NCBI RefSeq assembly: GCF_029210375.1
Contig: NZ_JARGER010000048.1
Span: 62,001 to 126,000 of the forward strand
Direction of reading: 5' to 3'
DNA from: Nocardioides sp. YIM 152315
GTDB lineage: Bacteria; Actinomycetota; Actinomycetes; Propionibacteriales; Nocardioidaceae
Length of the DNA stretch: 64,000 bases
Position numbers and translations under genes: made by a program. The stretch's first letter is position 1. Each line of letters opens with the position of its first letter. The notes under the pieces are model-generated. The model worked only from the letters and a program-made list of their open reading frames with translations, was not told the DNA's origin and ran no database searches. Shown here one piece after another: positions 1-8,117 of the stretch.

Positions 1-2
1 GC

Positions 3-854
3 GCCGAGGACGGCATGCTGCCGGACAAGATGAGCCGGTTCGGCCTGCGCGGCAAGGCGGCCCGCAACGCCGAGGCACGCGACCTGGCCACGCAGACCCG
101 CCGGGTCCAGCGCGCCAAGACGATGGGCGACCTGCTCAAGAGCGTCATCACCGGCCTGCTGATCGCGATCTTCGGCACGATGGCGCTCAGCGAGCTCGGC
201 GTGAACATCGCCCCGATCATCGCCTCCGCCGGCATCATCGGCCTGGCGCTCGGCTTCGGCGCCCAGTCGCTCGTGAAGGACTTCCTGTCCGGCATCTTCA
301 TGATCTTCGAGGACCAGTACGGCGTGGGCGACGTGGTCGACGTCGGCGAGGCCAGCGGCACCGTGGAGGCCGTCAGCCTCCGGGTCACCCGGCTGCGCGA
401 CCTCAACGGCACGGTGTGGTACGTCCCGAACGGCGAGATCCTGCGCGTCGGCAACATGAGCCAGAACTGGTCGCGTGCCGTGGTCGACGTCAACGTCGGC
501 TACCACGAGGACATCCCCCGCGTCGAGGGCGTCCTGCGCGAGCTCGCCCACGACCTGTGGGAGGACGAGGACTTCCGCGGCCTCGTCATCGAGGAGCCCG
601 AGGTGACCGGTGTCGAGATGTTCACCCCCGACGGCATCACGCTGCGCGTGCTGCTGAAGACGGCCCCGATGGAGCAGTGGGGAGTCGCCCGCACGCTGCG
701 TCAGCGCATCAAGGCGCGCTTCGACCACGAGGGCATCGAGATCGCGCTCCCCCAGCGCGTCATCTGGCACCGCGAGCAGCCGACCCCCGACGCGCCCCCG
801 AAGACGACGGCGGGCCCCTCCCCCGAGGGGAAGGAGCCCGCCGCCGGCGGCTGA
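3..854 (+). CDS. MscS-family mechanosensitive ion channel, 5' end outside the window
   Basis: The frame is open to the left edge, so this is the C-terminal part of the protein; the Met at base 15 is probably internal. A hydrophobic segment (LLIAIFGTMALSELGVNIAP) is followed by the Gly/Ala-rich pore helix typical of MscS (AGIIGLALGFGAQSLVKDFL). The beta domain follows, with the family signatures GVGDVVDVG and VWYVPNGEI. The tail is charged and Pro-rich. MscS channels open under membrane tension and release solutes during osmotic downshock. The missing N-terminus hides the number of membrane helices and hence the subfamily. Confidence 0.9.
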   Translation, partial: AEDGMLPDKMSRFGLRGKAARNAEARDLATQTRRVQRAKTMGDLLKSVITGLLIAIFGTMALSELGVNIAPIIASAGIIGLALGFGAQSLVKDFLSGIFMIFEDQYGVGDVVDVGEASGTVEAVSLRVTRLRDLNGTVWYVPNGEILRVGNMSQNWSRAVVDVNVGYHEDIPRVEGVLRELAHDLWEDEDFRGLVIEEPEVTGVEMFTPDGITLRVLLKTAPMEQWGVARTLRQRIKARFDHEGIEIALPQRVIWHREQPTPDAPPKTTAGPSPEGKEPAAGG

Positions 855-867
855 GCTGCGCCGACTG

Positions 868-1293
868 TCAGGACAGCGCGGCGTCCAGCGTGATCGTGGT
901 GCCCGCGAGCGCCTGGCTGACCGGGCAGCCCTCCTTGGCGGCCTCGGCGGCGGCGACGAAGTCCTCGTTGCTGATGCCCTCGACGACGCCCCGGACGGTC
1001 AGCTTGATGCCGGTGATGCCGGTGCCGGGCGTGAAGTCGACGGCGGCCCGGGTGTCGAGCGAGGTCGCCGGCGTACCCGCCTTGGCGAGGCCGTTGGAGA
1101 AGGCCATCGAGAAGCAGGACGAGTGCGCGGCCGCGATCAGCTCCTCGGGGCTGGTCTTGCCGTTCGCCTCCTCGGCGCGCGCGGGCCAGGACACGTCGTA
1201 GGTGCCGACGCCGGAGGACTCCAGCGTGACCTGGCCGGCGCCCTCGAACAGGGTGCCCTCCCAGTGCGTGGTGGCGGTGCGGGTCGTGGCCAT
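868..1293 (-). CDS. OsmC/Ohr-family peroxiredoxin-like protein
   Basis: A 141-residue protein of usual OsmC length. Both reactive cysteines are visible: one in HSSCFSMAFS around residue 60 and one in KEGCPVSQAL around residue 124. OsmC proteins reduce organic hydroperoxides in the cytoplasm with a thiol reductant. The ATG has a GAGGAG ribosome site about ten bases upstream. It is divergent from the truncated-haemoglobin gene, and both fit oxidative or nitrosative stress defence. The OsmC versus Ohr subclass is not settled; the EELIAAAHSSCF sequence fits the OsmC/YhfA side. Confidence 0.9.
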   Translation of the reverse strand: MATTRTATTHWEGTLFEGAGQVTLESSGVGTYDVSWPARAEEANGKTSPEELIAAAHSSCFSMAFSNGLAKAGTPATSLDTRAAVDFTPGTGITGIKLTVRGVVEGISNEDFVAAAEAAKEGCPVSQALAGTTITLDAALS

Positions 1294-1402
1294 GTGCTGA
1301 TCACTCCTCGTGCAGTGGGGTGCGTGTGTGCTCGGAAGACCTTCGGCGCGAGTCTTGCACGCCGGTGTCGGAGCCTCACCGGGGCACCGTCAGAATGGAC
1401 GC

Positions 1403-1774
1403 GTGACGTTCTACGAGGAGATCGGTGGCTTCGAGACGTTCCGGCGCATCGTCTCGAAGTTCTACGAGGGCGTCGCCGAGGACCCGGTGCTCCGGCCGAT
1501 GTACCCCGAGGAGGACCTCGGACCGGCCGAGGAGCGCTTCCTGCACTTCCTGGTGCAGTACTGGGGCGGCCCCACGACGTACTCGGACAACCGGGGCCAC
1601 CCGCGGCTCCGGATGCGGCACGCGCCGTTCGCCGTCACCCCCGACGCGAAGGAGCACTGGCTCCGCCACTTCCGCGCGGGCCTCGACGAGGTGGACCTGA
1701 CCCCGGAGCAGGACCAGCAGTTCTGGGACTACGTCACGCACGCCGCCCAGTTCATGGTCAACACGTTCGAGTGA
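1403..1774 (+). CDS. glbO: Group II truncated haemoglobin
   Basis: A 123-residue globin. It begins TFYEEIGGFETFRRIVSKFY and contains RMRHAPFAV with the proximal-side His, plus the downstream FWDYVTHAAQFMVN helix. This is the TrHbO pattern of actinobacteria (YWGGP, RGHPRLRMRHAPF). Such proteins bind O2, NO or peroxide through haem. The open frame extends upstream to 1310, but GTG 1403 is preferred: it matches family length and has a cagaat -10-like box six bases before it, consistent with a leaderless message. The gene converges with the thioesterase. Confidence 0.88.
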   Translation: MTFYEEIGGFETFRRIVSKFYEGVAEDPVLRPMYPEEDLGPAEERFLHFLVQYWGGPTTYSDNRGHPRLRMRHAPFAVTPDAKEHWLRHFRAGLDEVDLTPEQDQQFWDYVTHAAQFMVNTFE

Positions 1775-1778
1775 CCGG

Positions 1779-2630
1779 TCAGCCCGGCTGCAGCGCCCTG
1801 AGCCGGTCGAGATAGGCGTCCGCGGGCGCCACAGAGCGCTCGGTGGCGCCGTCGAAGAACACGATCGTCACGCGGGCGCGCGCCAGGACGGTGTCGCCGT
1901 CGCCGATCACGGACTCGATGGTCGCCGAGCGCTGCCCGACGCGGGCGACCCAGCTCCACGCGTCGTACGCCTCCGGCCGGAAGAGGATCGGCACGCGGTA
2001 GTCGACGTCGGTCTGCGCGACGACCAGCGAGACGTGGTCGAGGCCCTCCCAGATCCGGGCGAAGCCGGAGATCCGGGCCTCCTGGAAGTACTCGAAGTAC
2101 TTCACGTTGTTGACGTGGCCGTAGACGTCCACGTCGGAGAAGCGCACCTGCACCGGGTAGTGGAGCGCGTGGTCCGGTCGCATCGCGAGCGCCGGGCGCG
2201 GAGCGGGCTCCTCGGGCTCGAGGAAGAGGGAGAGCGACTCGCGCTCGCGGTCCCCGAGCCGGCGGGGGCGCTCGGTGGCGAAGACGTACGGCGTGAGCAC
2301 GGTCTTGGCGCGCGCGTAGACCCTGCGGTCGCCGGCGGCGTCCTCGTGGAAGATCTCGTAGGAGATCGTGAACGCCGCGGCCCGGATCTCGGTCACCCAC
2401 GACTCGATGCTGACCGGCCGGAACCCGAAGTGCAGGGGCGAGACGTAGGTGACCTCGTGCCGGACGACCACCACCCCCTCGGCCAGCGCGCCGGTGCTGG
2501 CCGCGGGCCCGTGGGTGCGGAGCATGTCGACGCGGGCCTCCTGGAGGTAGTCCACGTAGACGACGTTGTTGACGTGCCCGAGCAGGTCCATGTCGGCCCA
2601 GCGCATCGGGCATTCATAGCGGTGCCGCAC
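1779..2630 (-). CDS. Acyl-CoA thioesterase with two 4HBT hot-dog domains
   Basis: 283 residues made of two tandem hot-dog folds. Each carries the same catalytic-loop motif: RWADMDLLGHVNNVVYVDYL near residue 10 and RFSDVDVYGHVNNVKYFEYF near residue 150. The Asp and HVNN residues are those of the YbgC/4-hydroxybenzoyl-CoA thioesterase group, which hydrolyse acyl-CoA thioesters. The two-domain architecture suggests an internal duplication forming an intramolecular dimer. The substrate chain length cannot be read. The start is GTG; an ATG 24 bases downstream is an alternative. Confidence 0.87.
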   Translation of the reverse strand: MRHRYECPMRWADMDLLGHVNNVVYVDYLQEARVDMLRTHGPAASTGALAEGVVVVRHEVTYVSPLHFGFRPVSIESWVTEIRAAAFTISYEIFHEDAAGDRRVYARAKTVLTPYVFATERPRRLGDRERESLSLFLEPEEPAPRPALAMRPDHALHYPVQVRFSDVDVYGHVNNVKYFEYFQEARISGFARIWEGLDHVSLVVAQTDVDYRVPILFRPEAYDAWSWVARVGQRSATIESVIGDGDTVLARARVTIVFFDGATERSVAPADAYLDRLRALQPG

Positions 2631-2668
2631 GTGCCCGATGCTGCCAGACGCGGGCGTCGGTCCCGCCC

Positions 2669-2848
2669 TCAGTGGCTGGCGACGAGACCGCGGTAGTAGC
2701 TGCGGAACGACTCCCGCCGGGCGAGGCGGCTGCGGCGGTTGGTCACGACGAAGTCCGCGATGACGCCGACGGAGACGGCCGCCAGGACCGCGGCGAGCAC
2801 GATGAACGCGATCGCGAGGGCGACGAGGGTGCTGCTGACGAGGGTCAT
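2669..2848 (-). CDS. Small single-pass membrane protein, unknown function
   Basis: A 59-residue reading frame. One long hydrophobic helix fills residues 4-33 (LVSSTLVALAIAFIVLAAVL and onward), followed by a short basic tail (TNRRSRLARRESFRSYYRG). The ATG has a purine-rich AAGGTCTCGGC leader. It faces the TetR gene across a 115-base gap holding a 9-bp inverted repeat, so it is the likely repressed target. I do not recognise the family. The tail's basic and aromatic residues suggest a cytoplasmic C-terminus. Confidence 0.6.
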   Translation of the reverse strand: MTLVSSTLVALAIAFIVLAAVLAAVSVGVIADFVVTNRRSRLARRESFRSYYRGLVASH

Positions 2849-2858
2849 GCCGAGACCT

Positions 2859-2890
2859 TTCTACATCTGTAGTTCTCTACTGATGTAGAA
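2859..2890. promoter_or_regulatory. Probable TetR operator between divergent genes
   Basis: A perfect 9-bp inverted repeat, ttctacatc and gatgtagaa, is separated by 14 bases that contain further ctac/gtag half-sites (ctacatctgtag and ctactgatgtag). It lies in the gap between the small membrane protein gene and the TetR gene, ten bases from the former's start codon. This layout fits a divergent, autoregulated TetR control region. Confidence 0.7.
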
Positions 2891-2963
2891 GCTACTCCCG
2901 GGCCGCCGCCGGGACAAGCGCGCGGAGTAGTGTCACCAGTCACAGCCGTGGCGAAGGAGCGAT

Positions 2964-3593
2964 GTGCCGAGCACCCGGACCGCAGGGGTCACCGCGCCGG
3001 TCGCGCTCTCCCCGCGCCGCCGGGAGCTGCTGGACGCCGCACTGCACGTGATCGCCGACGAGGGTCTCAAGGGCCTCACCCACCGGGCGGTGGACCGCCG
3101 CGCCGGTCTCGCGGAGGGCAGCTGCTCGGCCTACTGGCGCACCCGCAGCGCGCTCCAGGCGGCGCTCACCGAGTACGTCGCCCATGCCCTGCTCGCCGAC
3201 GTCGACCGGCTCGCCGAGCAGATGCGCGCCTGCGGACCCGACGAGCAGACCGGTGTGGAGGCCGCGCTGGAGCTCTTCCTGCGGTGGCTCGACCAGCGCG
3301 AACTGCTCGTCGCGCGACTGGAGCTCACCATGGCCGCGAGCCGGGACGCGGGGCTCGCCCGACTCCTCGCCGACCACCGCTCGCGGCTGGTCACGCTGGT
3401 CGAGGAGATCATGTCCGCGGCCGGCAAGGAGCACAGCGAGGAGCGCGCCGAGGCCCTGGTGGCGTCGTACGACGGCATCCTGCTCGCGGCCCTGCTCAAG
3501 CCGGCGCGGTCGCGCCGCGGGTTCCTCACCCGCTCGCTGGAGCTGCTCGGGACGTCGCTCGCCGGCGAGGCAACGCCCGCCGCGGGCGCGTGA
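2964..3593 (+). CDS. TetR-family transcriptional repressor
   Basis: 209 residues. The N-terminal helix-turn-helix spans about residues 15-60 (RRRELLDAALHVIADEGLKG, then THRAVDRRAGLAEGSCSAYW). The C-terminal region is the helical ligand-binding part, with no recognised effector. The GTG start is preceded by GAAGGAGCG at proper spacing. The likely target is the divergent small membrane protein gene, plus its own promoter. The gene ends 88 bases before the thiolase, which has its own ribosome site. Confidence 0.9.
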   Translation: MPSTRTAGVTAPVALSPRRRELLDAALHVIADEGLKGLTHRAVDRRAGLAEGSCSAYWRTRSALQAALTEYVAHALLADVDRLAEQMRACGPDEQTGVEAALELFLRWLDQRELLVARLELTMAASRDAGLARLLADHRSRLVTLVEEIMSAAGKEHSEERAEALVASYDGILLAALLKPARSRRGFLTRSLELLGTSLAGEATPAAGA

Positions 3594-3681
3594 CCAACGC
3601 CGCACGAGACGGAACTGGAACTCGGTCTACTGTGGCCCGGTAGCAGCACCGACCCGCACGCCCTCGTCCTCAAGGAGACCC

Positions 3682-4896
3682 ATGCCCGAGGCAGTCATCG
3701 TTTCCGCGGCCCGCACCCCCATCGGCCGCGCCAACAAGGGCTCGATGACCGAGTTCCGTCCGGACGACCTCACGGCGTTCATCGTCAAGACCGCGCTGGA
3801 CAAGATCCCCGCCCTCGACCCGACCACGATCGACGACCACTACCTCGGCTGCGGCCTGCCCGGCGGCGAGTCCGGCAACAACATGGCCCGGGTCGTCAAC
3901 GTGCTCAACGGGCTCGACGACGTGCCCGGCGCGACGATCACGCGCTACTGCTCCTCGTCGGTGCAGACCACGCGGATGGCGTTCCACGCGATCAAGGCCG
4001 GCGAGGGCGACGTCTTCGTCTCCTCGGGCGTCGAGACCGTGTCGCGCTTCGCGAAGGGAACCTCGGACCACTGGCCCGACACCCACAACCACGAGTTCGA
4101 CGAGGCCAAGGCGCGCACCGACAAGACCGCCGAGGGGTGCCAGGGCTGGCACGACCCCCGCGAGGACGGGCTGCTGCCCGACGTCTACATCGCGATGGGC
4201 CAGACGGCCGAGAACGTCGCCAAGCTGCGCGGGCTGAGCCGCCAGGAGCTCGACGAGTTCGGCGTTCGGTCACAGAACCTCGCCGAGAAGGCGATCAACG
4301 CCGGCTTCTGGGAGCGCGAGATCACCCCGGTGACGACCCCGAGCGGCACCGTGGTCAGCAAGGACGACGGCCCGCGCGCCGGGGTCACCTACGACGGCAT
4401 CAAGGACCTCAAGCCGGTCTTCCGTCCCGACGGCGTCGTGACCGCGGGCAACTGCTGCGCACTCAACGACGGTGCCGCGGCGGTCGTCATCATGTCGGAC
4501 ACGAAGGCCGCGGAGCTCGGCCTGAAGCCGCTGGCCCGGATCGTCTCGACGGGCGTCTCCGGCCTCTCTCCCGAGATCATGGGGCTCGGCCCGGTCGAGG
4601 CGACCAAGCGGGCGCTGGCCAACGCCGGCATGAGCATCGGCGACATCGACCTCGTCGAGATCAACGAGGCGTTCGCCGCACAGGTCGTGCCGTCCTACCA
4701 GGATCTGGGCATCGACCTCGACCGGCTCAACGTCAACGGCGGCGCGATCGCGGTCGGCCACCCGTTCGGCATGACCGGCGCCCGGCTCCAGAACACGATG
4801 CTCAACTCGCTGGACTGGCACGACAAGACCACCGGCCTGATCACCATGTGCGTCGGTGGCGGCCAGGGCATGGCGCTCATCCTCGAGCGCCTCTGA
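3682..4896 (+). CDS. Acetyl-CoA C-acyltransferase (thiolase)
   Basis: 404 residues, usual for type II thiolases. The nucleophile Cys lies in TRYCSSSVQT near residue 93, the catalytic His in GHPFGMTGAR near residue 355, and the second Cys in CVGGGQGMA near the C-terminus. The usual GHPLGASGAR is GHPFGMTGAR here, as in the fadA-type degradative actinobacterial enzymes. The enzyme cleaves 3-ketoacyl-CoA in beta-oxidation. The start is the ATG after AAGGAGACCC. The gene converges with the winged-helix gene with only 3 bases between stop codons. Confidence 0.92.
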   Translation: MPEAVIVSAARTPIGRANKGSMTEFRPDDLTAFIVKTALDKIPALDPTTIDDHYLGCGLPGGESGNNMARVVNVLNGLDDVPGATITRYCSSSVQTTRMAFHAIKAGEGDVFVSSGVETVSRFAKGTSDHWPDTHNHEFDEAKARTDKTAEGCQGWHDPREDGLLPDVYIAMGQTAENVAKLRGLSRQELDEFGVRSQNLAEKAINAGFWEREITPVTTPSGTVVSKDDGPRAGVTYDGIKDLKPVFRPDGVVTAGNCCALNDGAAAVVIMSDTKAAELGLKPLARIVSTGVSGLSPEIMGLGPVEATKRALANAGMSIGDIDLVEINEAFAAQVVPSYQDLGIDLDRLNVNGGAIAVGHPFGMTGARLQNTMLNSLDWHDKTTGLITMCVGGGQGMALILERL

Positions 4897-4899
4897 CCC

Positions 4900-6000
4900 T
4901 CACTCCTCGCTGAACCCCGAGAACGCCTGGCCGCGGAACGCGGCCAGGCGTTCTGCTTGCTCCTCGACCCCGTCCGGGACACCGCTGCCATCCCAGACCG
5001 TGACCGCGATCTGGACCTTCCTCCCCCTGCTGCGCGGGCGCCAGCTGCCCACCACCTCGCCGTCCACGAGCACTCCCCCGGGGCGCCCGAGCGTGCGCCA
5101 GAGATCCTTGCGGGCCGCCTCGTCGGGGACGACGAGCTCACGGTCGCGGCCCTGGAGGAAGAGGTCGAACGGGCCGAGCAGGCGTACGCCGCGAGCCGGT
5201 GGCGGGTCGGTCAGCGCATCCAGGTCGGCGGCCAGCACATCGAGCCCGACGCCGTCTACCTCGACCGGCACGACGTCCTCGGGCCAGCGTCCCCGGACGT
5301 CGCGCACCGTGCTGTCGACGTACCCGGCGACCAGCTTCGGCGTCGCTGGGCCGAGGAACCTCAGCACCGCGCGCACCGGGTCGAGGTGCTCGGGCACCTG
5401 CTTCGCCGCTCCGCGCCAGCGCGGGATGCGGTGGAGCACCGGAGGCGACGTGCCGGGCTCGAGCTCCAGCCCCGCCTGCAGGCCGGCGAGACGGAACGGC
5501 TGCTCGTAGGTGTGGGTCGCCCGGCAGGGGTTGCACCAGCGCAGGTAGGGGTCGTCGAGGCGCTCGGTGAGCGCCGCAGACAGGTCGCCCTTCACGACGG
5601 GCGTCGCGGCGATGTCGCGCATCTCCCCCGCGATGTGGTCCAGCGCGTCGAGCACCGGGATGCCGGCCTTCTTGAGCTGTCGAGCGGCGTCGAAGATCCG
5701 TTTCGAGGCGTCGGCCTCGCTCCACGGCGCGACGGCGGCCGCCACCTGCGCGGCCTCGGGCCGGCGGTAGGCGTGCGGTGCACCGCGAAGCGTCCAGGCC
5801 AGGACGAGGTCGTCCGCCGGCAGCTCCGCGCCGCGGATCGCCAGCGCCCACGCGGCGCCGTCGGGGCCGGTGTCCTGGACCCCGAGGTCGAGGATCGCGG
5901 CGTCGCCGTGGATGCCCTCGCGGTCGAGCTGCTGCGCCGCCACCCGGAATCGCAGCACCTGTTCACGCGACACAGTCGTCGGCTCGCTCATGGGTCCCAT
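4900..6000 (-). CDS. Winged-helix DNA-binding protein of the AlkZ/HTH_42 family
   Basis: 366 residues. The sequence matches the winged-helix (YcaQ/AlkZ-like) family: an N-terminal RFRVAAQQL segment, a central KGDLSAALTERL and LRWCNPCRATH region, and the late LLGPFDLFLQGRDRELVVP motif. Characterised members are DNA glycosylases that unhook crosslinks or remove alkylated bases; many actinobacterial homologues are untested. Two starts are possible, ATG 6000 and ATG 5991. The 3' end contains a 15-bp perfect hairpin (see separate entry). It is divergent from the MarR gene. Confidence 0.8.
   Translation of the reverse strand: MGPMSEPTTVSREQVLRFRVAAQQLDREGIHGDAAILDLGVQDTGPDGAAWALAIRGAELPADDLVLAWTLRGAPHAYRRPEAAQVAAAVAPWSEADASKRIFDAARQLKKAGIPVLDALDHIAGEMRDIAATPVVKGDLSAALTERLDDPYLRWCNPCRATHTYEQPFRLAGLQAGLELEPGTSPPVLHRIPRWRGAAKQVPEHLDPVRAVLRFLGPATPKLVAGYVDSTVRDVRGRWPEDVVPVEVDGVGLDVLAADLDALTDPPPARGVRLLGPFDLFLQGRDRELVVPDEAARKDLWRTLGRPGGVLVDGEVVGSWRPRSRGRKVQIAVTVWDGSGVPDGVEEQAERLAAFRGQAFSGFSEE
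4920..4954. terminator. Perfect 15-bp hairpin inside the 3' end of the winged-helix gene
   Basis: Arms agaacgcctggccgc (4920-4934) and gcggccaggcgttct (4940-4954) pair perfectly around a five-base loop. The hairpin begins 24 bases after the thiolase stop on the plus strand and encodes the last codons of the convergent winged-helix gene. No T-run follows. It probably terminates the thiolase message while being kept as coding sequence. Confidence 0.65.
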
Positions 6001-6041
6001 CGTGCGTCATCCCTCGGACAGCCCGCCCTATAGTGCGAAGG

Positions 6042-6548
6042 GTGATCGACTCGGGGAACGGCCAGACCACGTGGCTGGACGAGGAGGAGCAGCGGTCCTG
6101 GCGCGCGCTGCTCATGGGGATGACCCTGCTCCTCGACCGCCTCGACGACGACCTGCGCCGTTGCTGCGCGCTCTCGCTCGTGGAGTACGAGATCCTGGTC
6201 CGGCTCTCGGAGCGGGAGGGTCGACAGATGCGGATGGCCCAGCTCGCCGACGCCCTCGCCCACAGTCGCAGCCGGGTCACGCACACCGTGACCCGCATGG
6301 AGAAGGCCGGCCTGGTCGAGCGCAGCAGCTCGCCCGAAGATGGCCGCGGCGTCATCGCGAGCATGACCGAGAAGGGCTACGACCTCCTGGCCCGCACCGC
6401 ACCGATCCACGTCGGCGGCGTGCGCGAGCACCTGGTCGACCTGGCCACGCACGAGGACTTCCTCGCGATCGGCCGCGTCATGAACGCGGTCTCCGACAAC
6501 CTCGTGGCGGCCCACCCCGAGATGGAGATCCGCGTGAAGGACGCATGA
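6042..6548 (+). CDS. MarR-family transcriptional regulator
   Basis: 168 residues with the MarR winged helix at about 40-110: YEILVRLSEREGRQMRMAQL, then SRSRVTHTVTRMEKAGLVER, and the wing SSPEDGRGVIASMTEKG. GTG 6042 is chosen because a consensus tatagt box lies seven bases upstream (6029-6034), indicating a leaderless transcript. The longer open frame to 5778 runs through the winged-helix gene. MarR proteins usually sense phenolics, drugs or oxidants. The divergent winged-helix gene is the only nearby candidate target. Confidence 0.88.
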   Translation: MIDSGNGQTTWLDEEEQRSWRALLMGMTLLLDRLDDDLRRCCALSLVEYEILVRLSEREGRQMRMAQLADALAHSRSRVTHTVTRMEKAGLVERSSSPEDGRGVIASMTEKGYDLLARTAPIHVGGVREHLVDLATHEDFLAIGRVMNAVSDNLVAAHPEMEIRVKDA

Positions 6549-6549
6549 G

Positions 6550-6573
6550 CGCCGGCCCGCGGGGGTGCCGGCG
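6550..6573. terminator. Hairpin after the MarR gene
   Basis: Arms cgccggc and gccggcg (7 bp, perfect) around a ten-base loop start two bases after the MarR stop and lie 15 bases from the stop of the convergent delta-60 gene. No T-run. It could serve both genes. Confidence 0.5.
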
Positions 6574-6587
6574 TCGGAGCGGCCAGC

Positions 6588-7931
6588 TCAGCCGTGCCAA
6601 TGCCTGTCGAGGCGTCCGGACTCGGTGAGTCGCATGACGAGGATGCCCTGCCCGAGCCGGTAGTTGCGCGGCGTCGCCGTGCCGACCACCACCACCCGAC
6701 CGGCGCGGTCGACCGCCACGGCGTACGCACGCGCCTGCTGGTAGCCGCGCAGCGCCCTCACCAGCGCGCCCTTCCCGGCGAAGGCGGTGTCCGCTCGGCC
6801 GTCGACATAGCGGACCACGCCGACCCGGCGGCCGGTGTACCCGACGCTGACGATCCCACCGGCGGCGTCGGCGACGACGGCGGTCGAGCGCTCGTCCTGC
6901 CCGGCGGCGAGATCGGTGGTGGCGAGCAGACCGCCGGGCGCACCATCCGCGTCGTACCCGAGGAGCGCGAAGCGGCCGGCCACCCCGCCTCCGCTGACGA
7001 CCGAGCCGTCGGACCGGAGCGCCAGCCCGTCCCCCATGACGTCGGAGCCGCGCGGCCCGTAGGTGACCTCGGTGTGGTAGCCGCCGTCGTAGTACGACGA
7101 GTCGAGCCGCCCGTCGGGCAGCAGCCGCGCCACGCCGTTCTCGGCGGGCTGCCCGATGCCCCGGAAGACTCCGACCTCGACCACGTAGCGGCCCTCGGCG
7201 TCGACGACGACCGACCCCGCGGACGTCCCGACGACCACCCCCTCCTGGCTGCCGTAGACGGAGAAGCGGGTGATGCCCTTCGCATCTCCGAAGCCCCGGT
7301 CGACGCGGCCGGCCGAGGTCAGTCCGATCACCAGTGCCCCCGACGGCCGCAGGCTGCGCCCGGTCACCACGATCCCGCCCGACGCCGTGCTGACGACGTC
7401 GCTCGCGGAGCTCCGCGGCCGCGTGTAGCGGCCGTGCCGACCGAACTTGCGGTCCAGCCGACCACTCTGGCCGAGCCGGAGCACCACCAGCTTCGAGCGC
7501 CCGACGGCATAGGCGTTGCCGGTGGCCGCGACGAGGATCCGGCCCCGGTCGTCGACCGAGATCGCGCCGGCGGCCGCCTCCTGCCGAGGCGTCGCGACGG
7601 CGACCCGGGCGATGCCCTTCCGACCGAACGCGCGGTCGAGGCGGCCGTTGGGCCGGTAGCGCAGGACGAGCACGTCGTTGCCGTCGACGCCGGCGACCAG
7701 CACCCTGTCCTTCTCGTCGACCGTGACCGCCGTGCCCTCCGCGTAGTCGCCGCCACCCTTGACCGCGGGCAGATGGGTGACGACGACACCCGGTGGGGTC
7801 TTCGGTGGCGTGGCGAGCGCCGCCGGGCGCACCGCCTGAGCCCGTGCCTGCGCCGGCATCGGCGTAGCGGCGAGTCCGGCGGCGACGCTCAGGATGCCGA
7901 GCAGGGCGGTGACCAAGCGGAGCCTTCGCAT
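6588..7931 (-). CDS. Secreted delta-60 repeat protein
   Basis: 447 residues with an N-terminal signal peptide (RRLRLVTALLGILSVAAGLA, Ala-rich cleavage area). It is followed by about seven repeats of the delta-60 type, each roughly 50-60 residues. They are marked by DGRILVAA or DERGRVLVAG strands and the LDRAFGRKG, LDRKFGRHG, VDRGFGDAKG and LDSSYYDGGY turns. Such repeats form beta-propeller-like surface or secreted proteins of unknown role. A tatggt box six bases before the ATG implies a leaderless message. The left end of the insertion sequence lies only 65 bases upstream, but the core promoter is intact. Confidence 0.82.
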   Translation of the reverse strand: MRRLRLVTALLGILSVAAGLAATPMPAQARAQAVRPAALATPPKTPPGVVVTHLPAVKGGGDYAEGTAVTVDEKDRVLVAGVDGNDVLVLRYRPNGRLDRAFGRKGIARVAVATPRQEAAAGAISVDDRGRILVAATGNAYAVGRSKLVVLRLGQSGRLDRKFGRHGRYTRPRSSASDVVSTASGGIVVTGRSLRPSGALVIGLTSAGRVDRGFGDAKGITRFSVYGSQEGVVVGTSAGSVVVDAEGRYVVEVGVFRGIGQPAENGVARLLPDGRLDSSYYDGGYHTEVTYGPRGSDVMGDGLALRSDGSVVSGGGVAGRFALLGYDADGAPGGLLATTDLAAGQDERSTAVVADAAGGIVSVGYTGRRVGVVRYVDGRADTAFAGKGALVRALRGYQQARAYAVAVDRAGRVVVVGTATPRNYRLGQGILVMRLTESGRLDRHWHG

Positions 7932-7996
7932 CCGGCGACCATAGTTGCGACCACTGGATCGCGCTCCGAGAACGGACAGGTGGTGCCCGAAATTGG

Positions 7997-8019
7997 GGCT
8001 CTTCCGAGTTGCGGTGGGG
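7997..8019 (+). repeat. Left terminal inverted repeat of the ISL3 element
   Basis: Starts ggctcttcc and ends ggtgggg, and pairs with the inverted copy ending at 9492. The central bases differ at four positions. Confidence 0.8.
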
Positions 8020-8117
8020 ATGAGCGGCGCGCCGGTGGCGGCGTGAACGCCGGGTGAGAGGGGTCAAGGCCTCCAAGATCGGGAGCGACCAAGCACCCAA
8101 GCCGGAAGGCCTCGACG

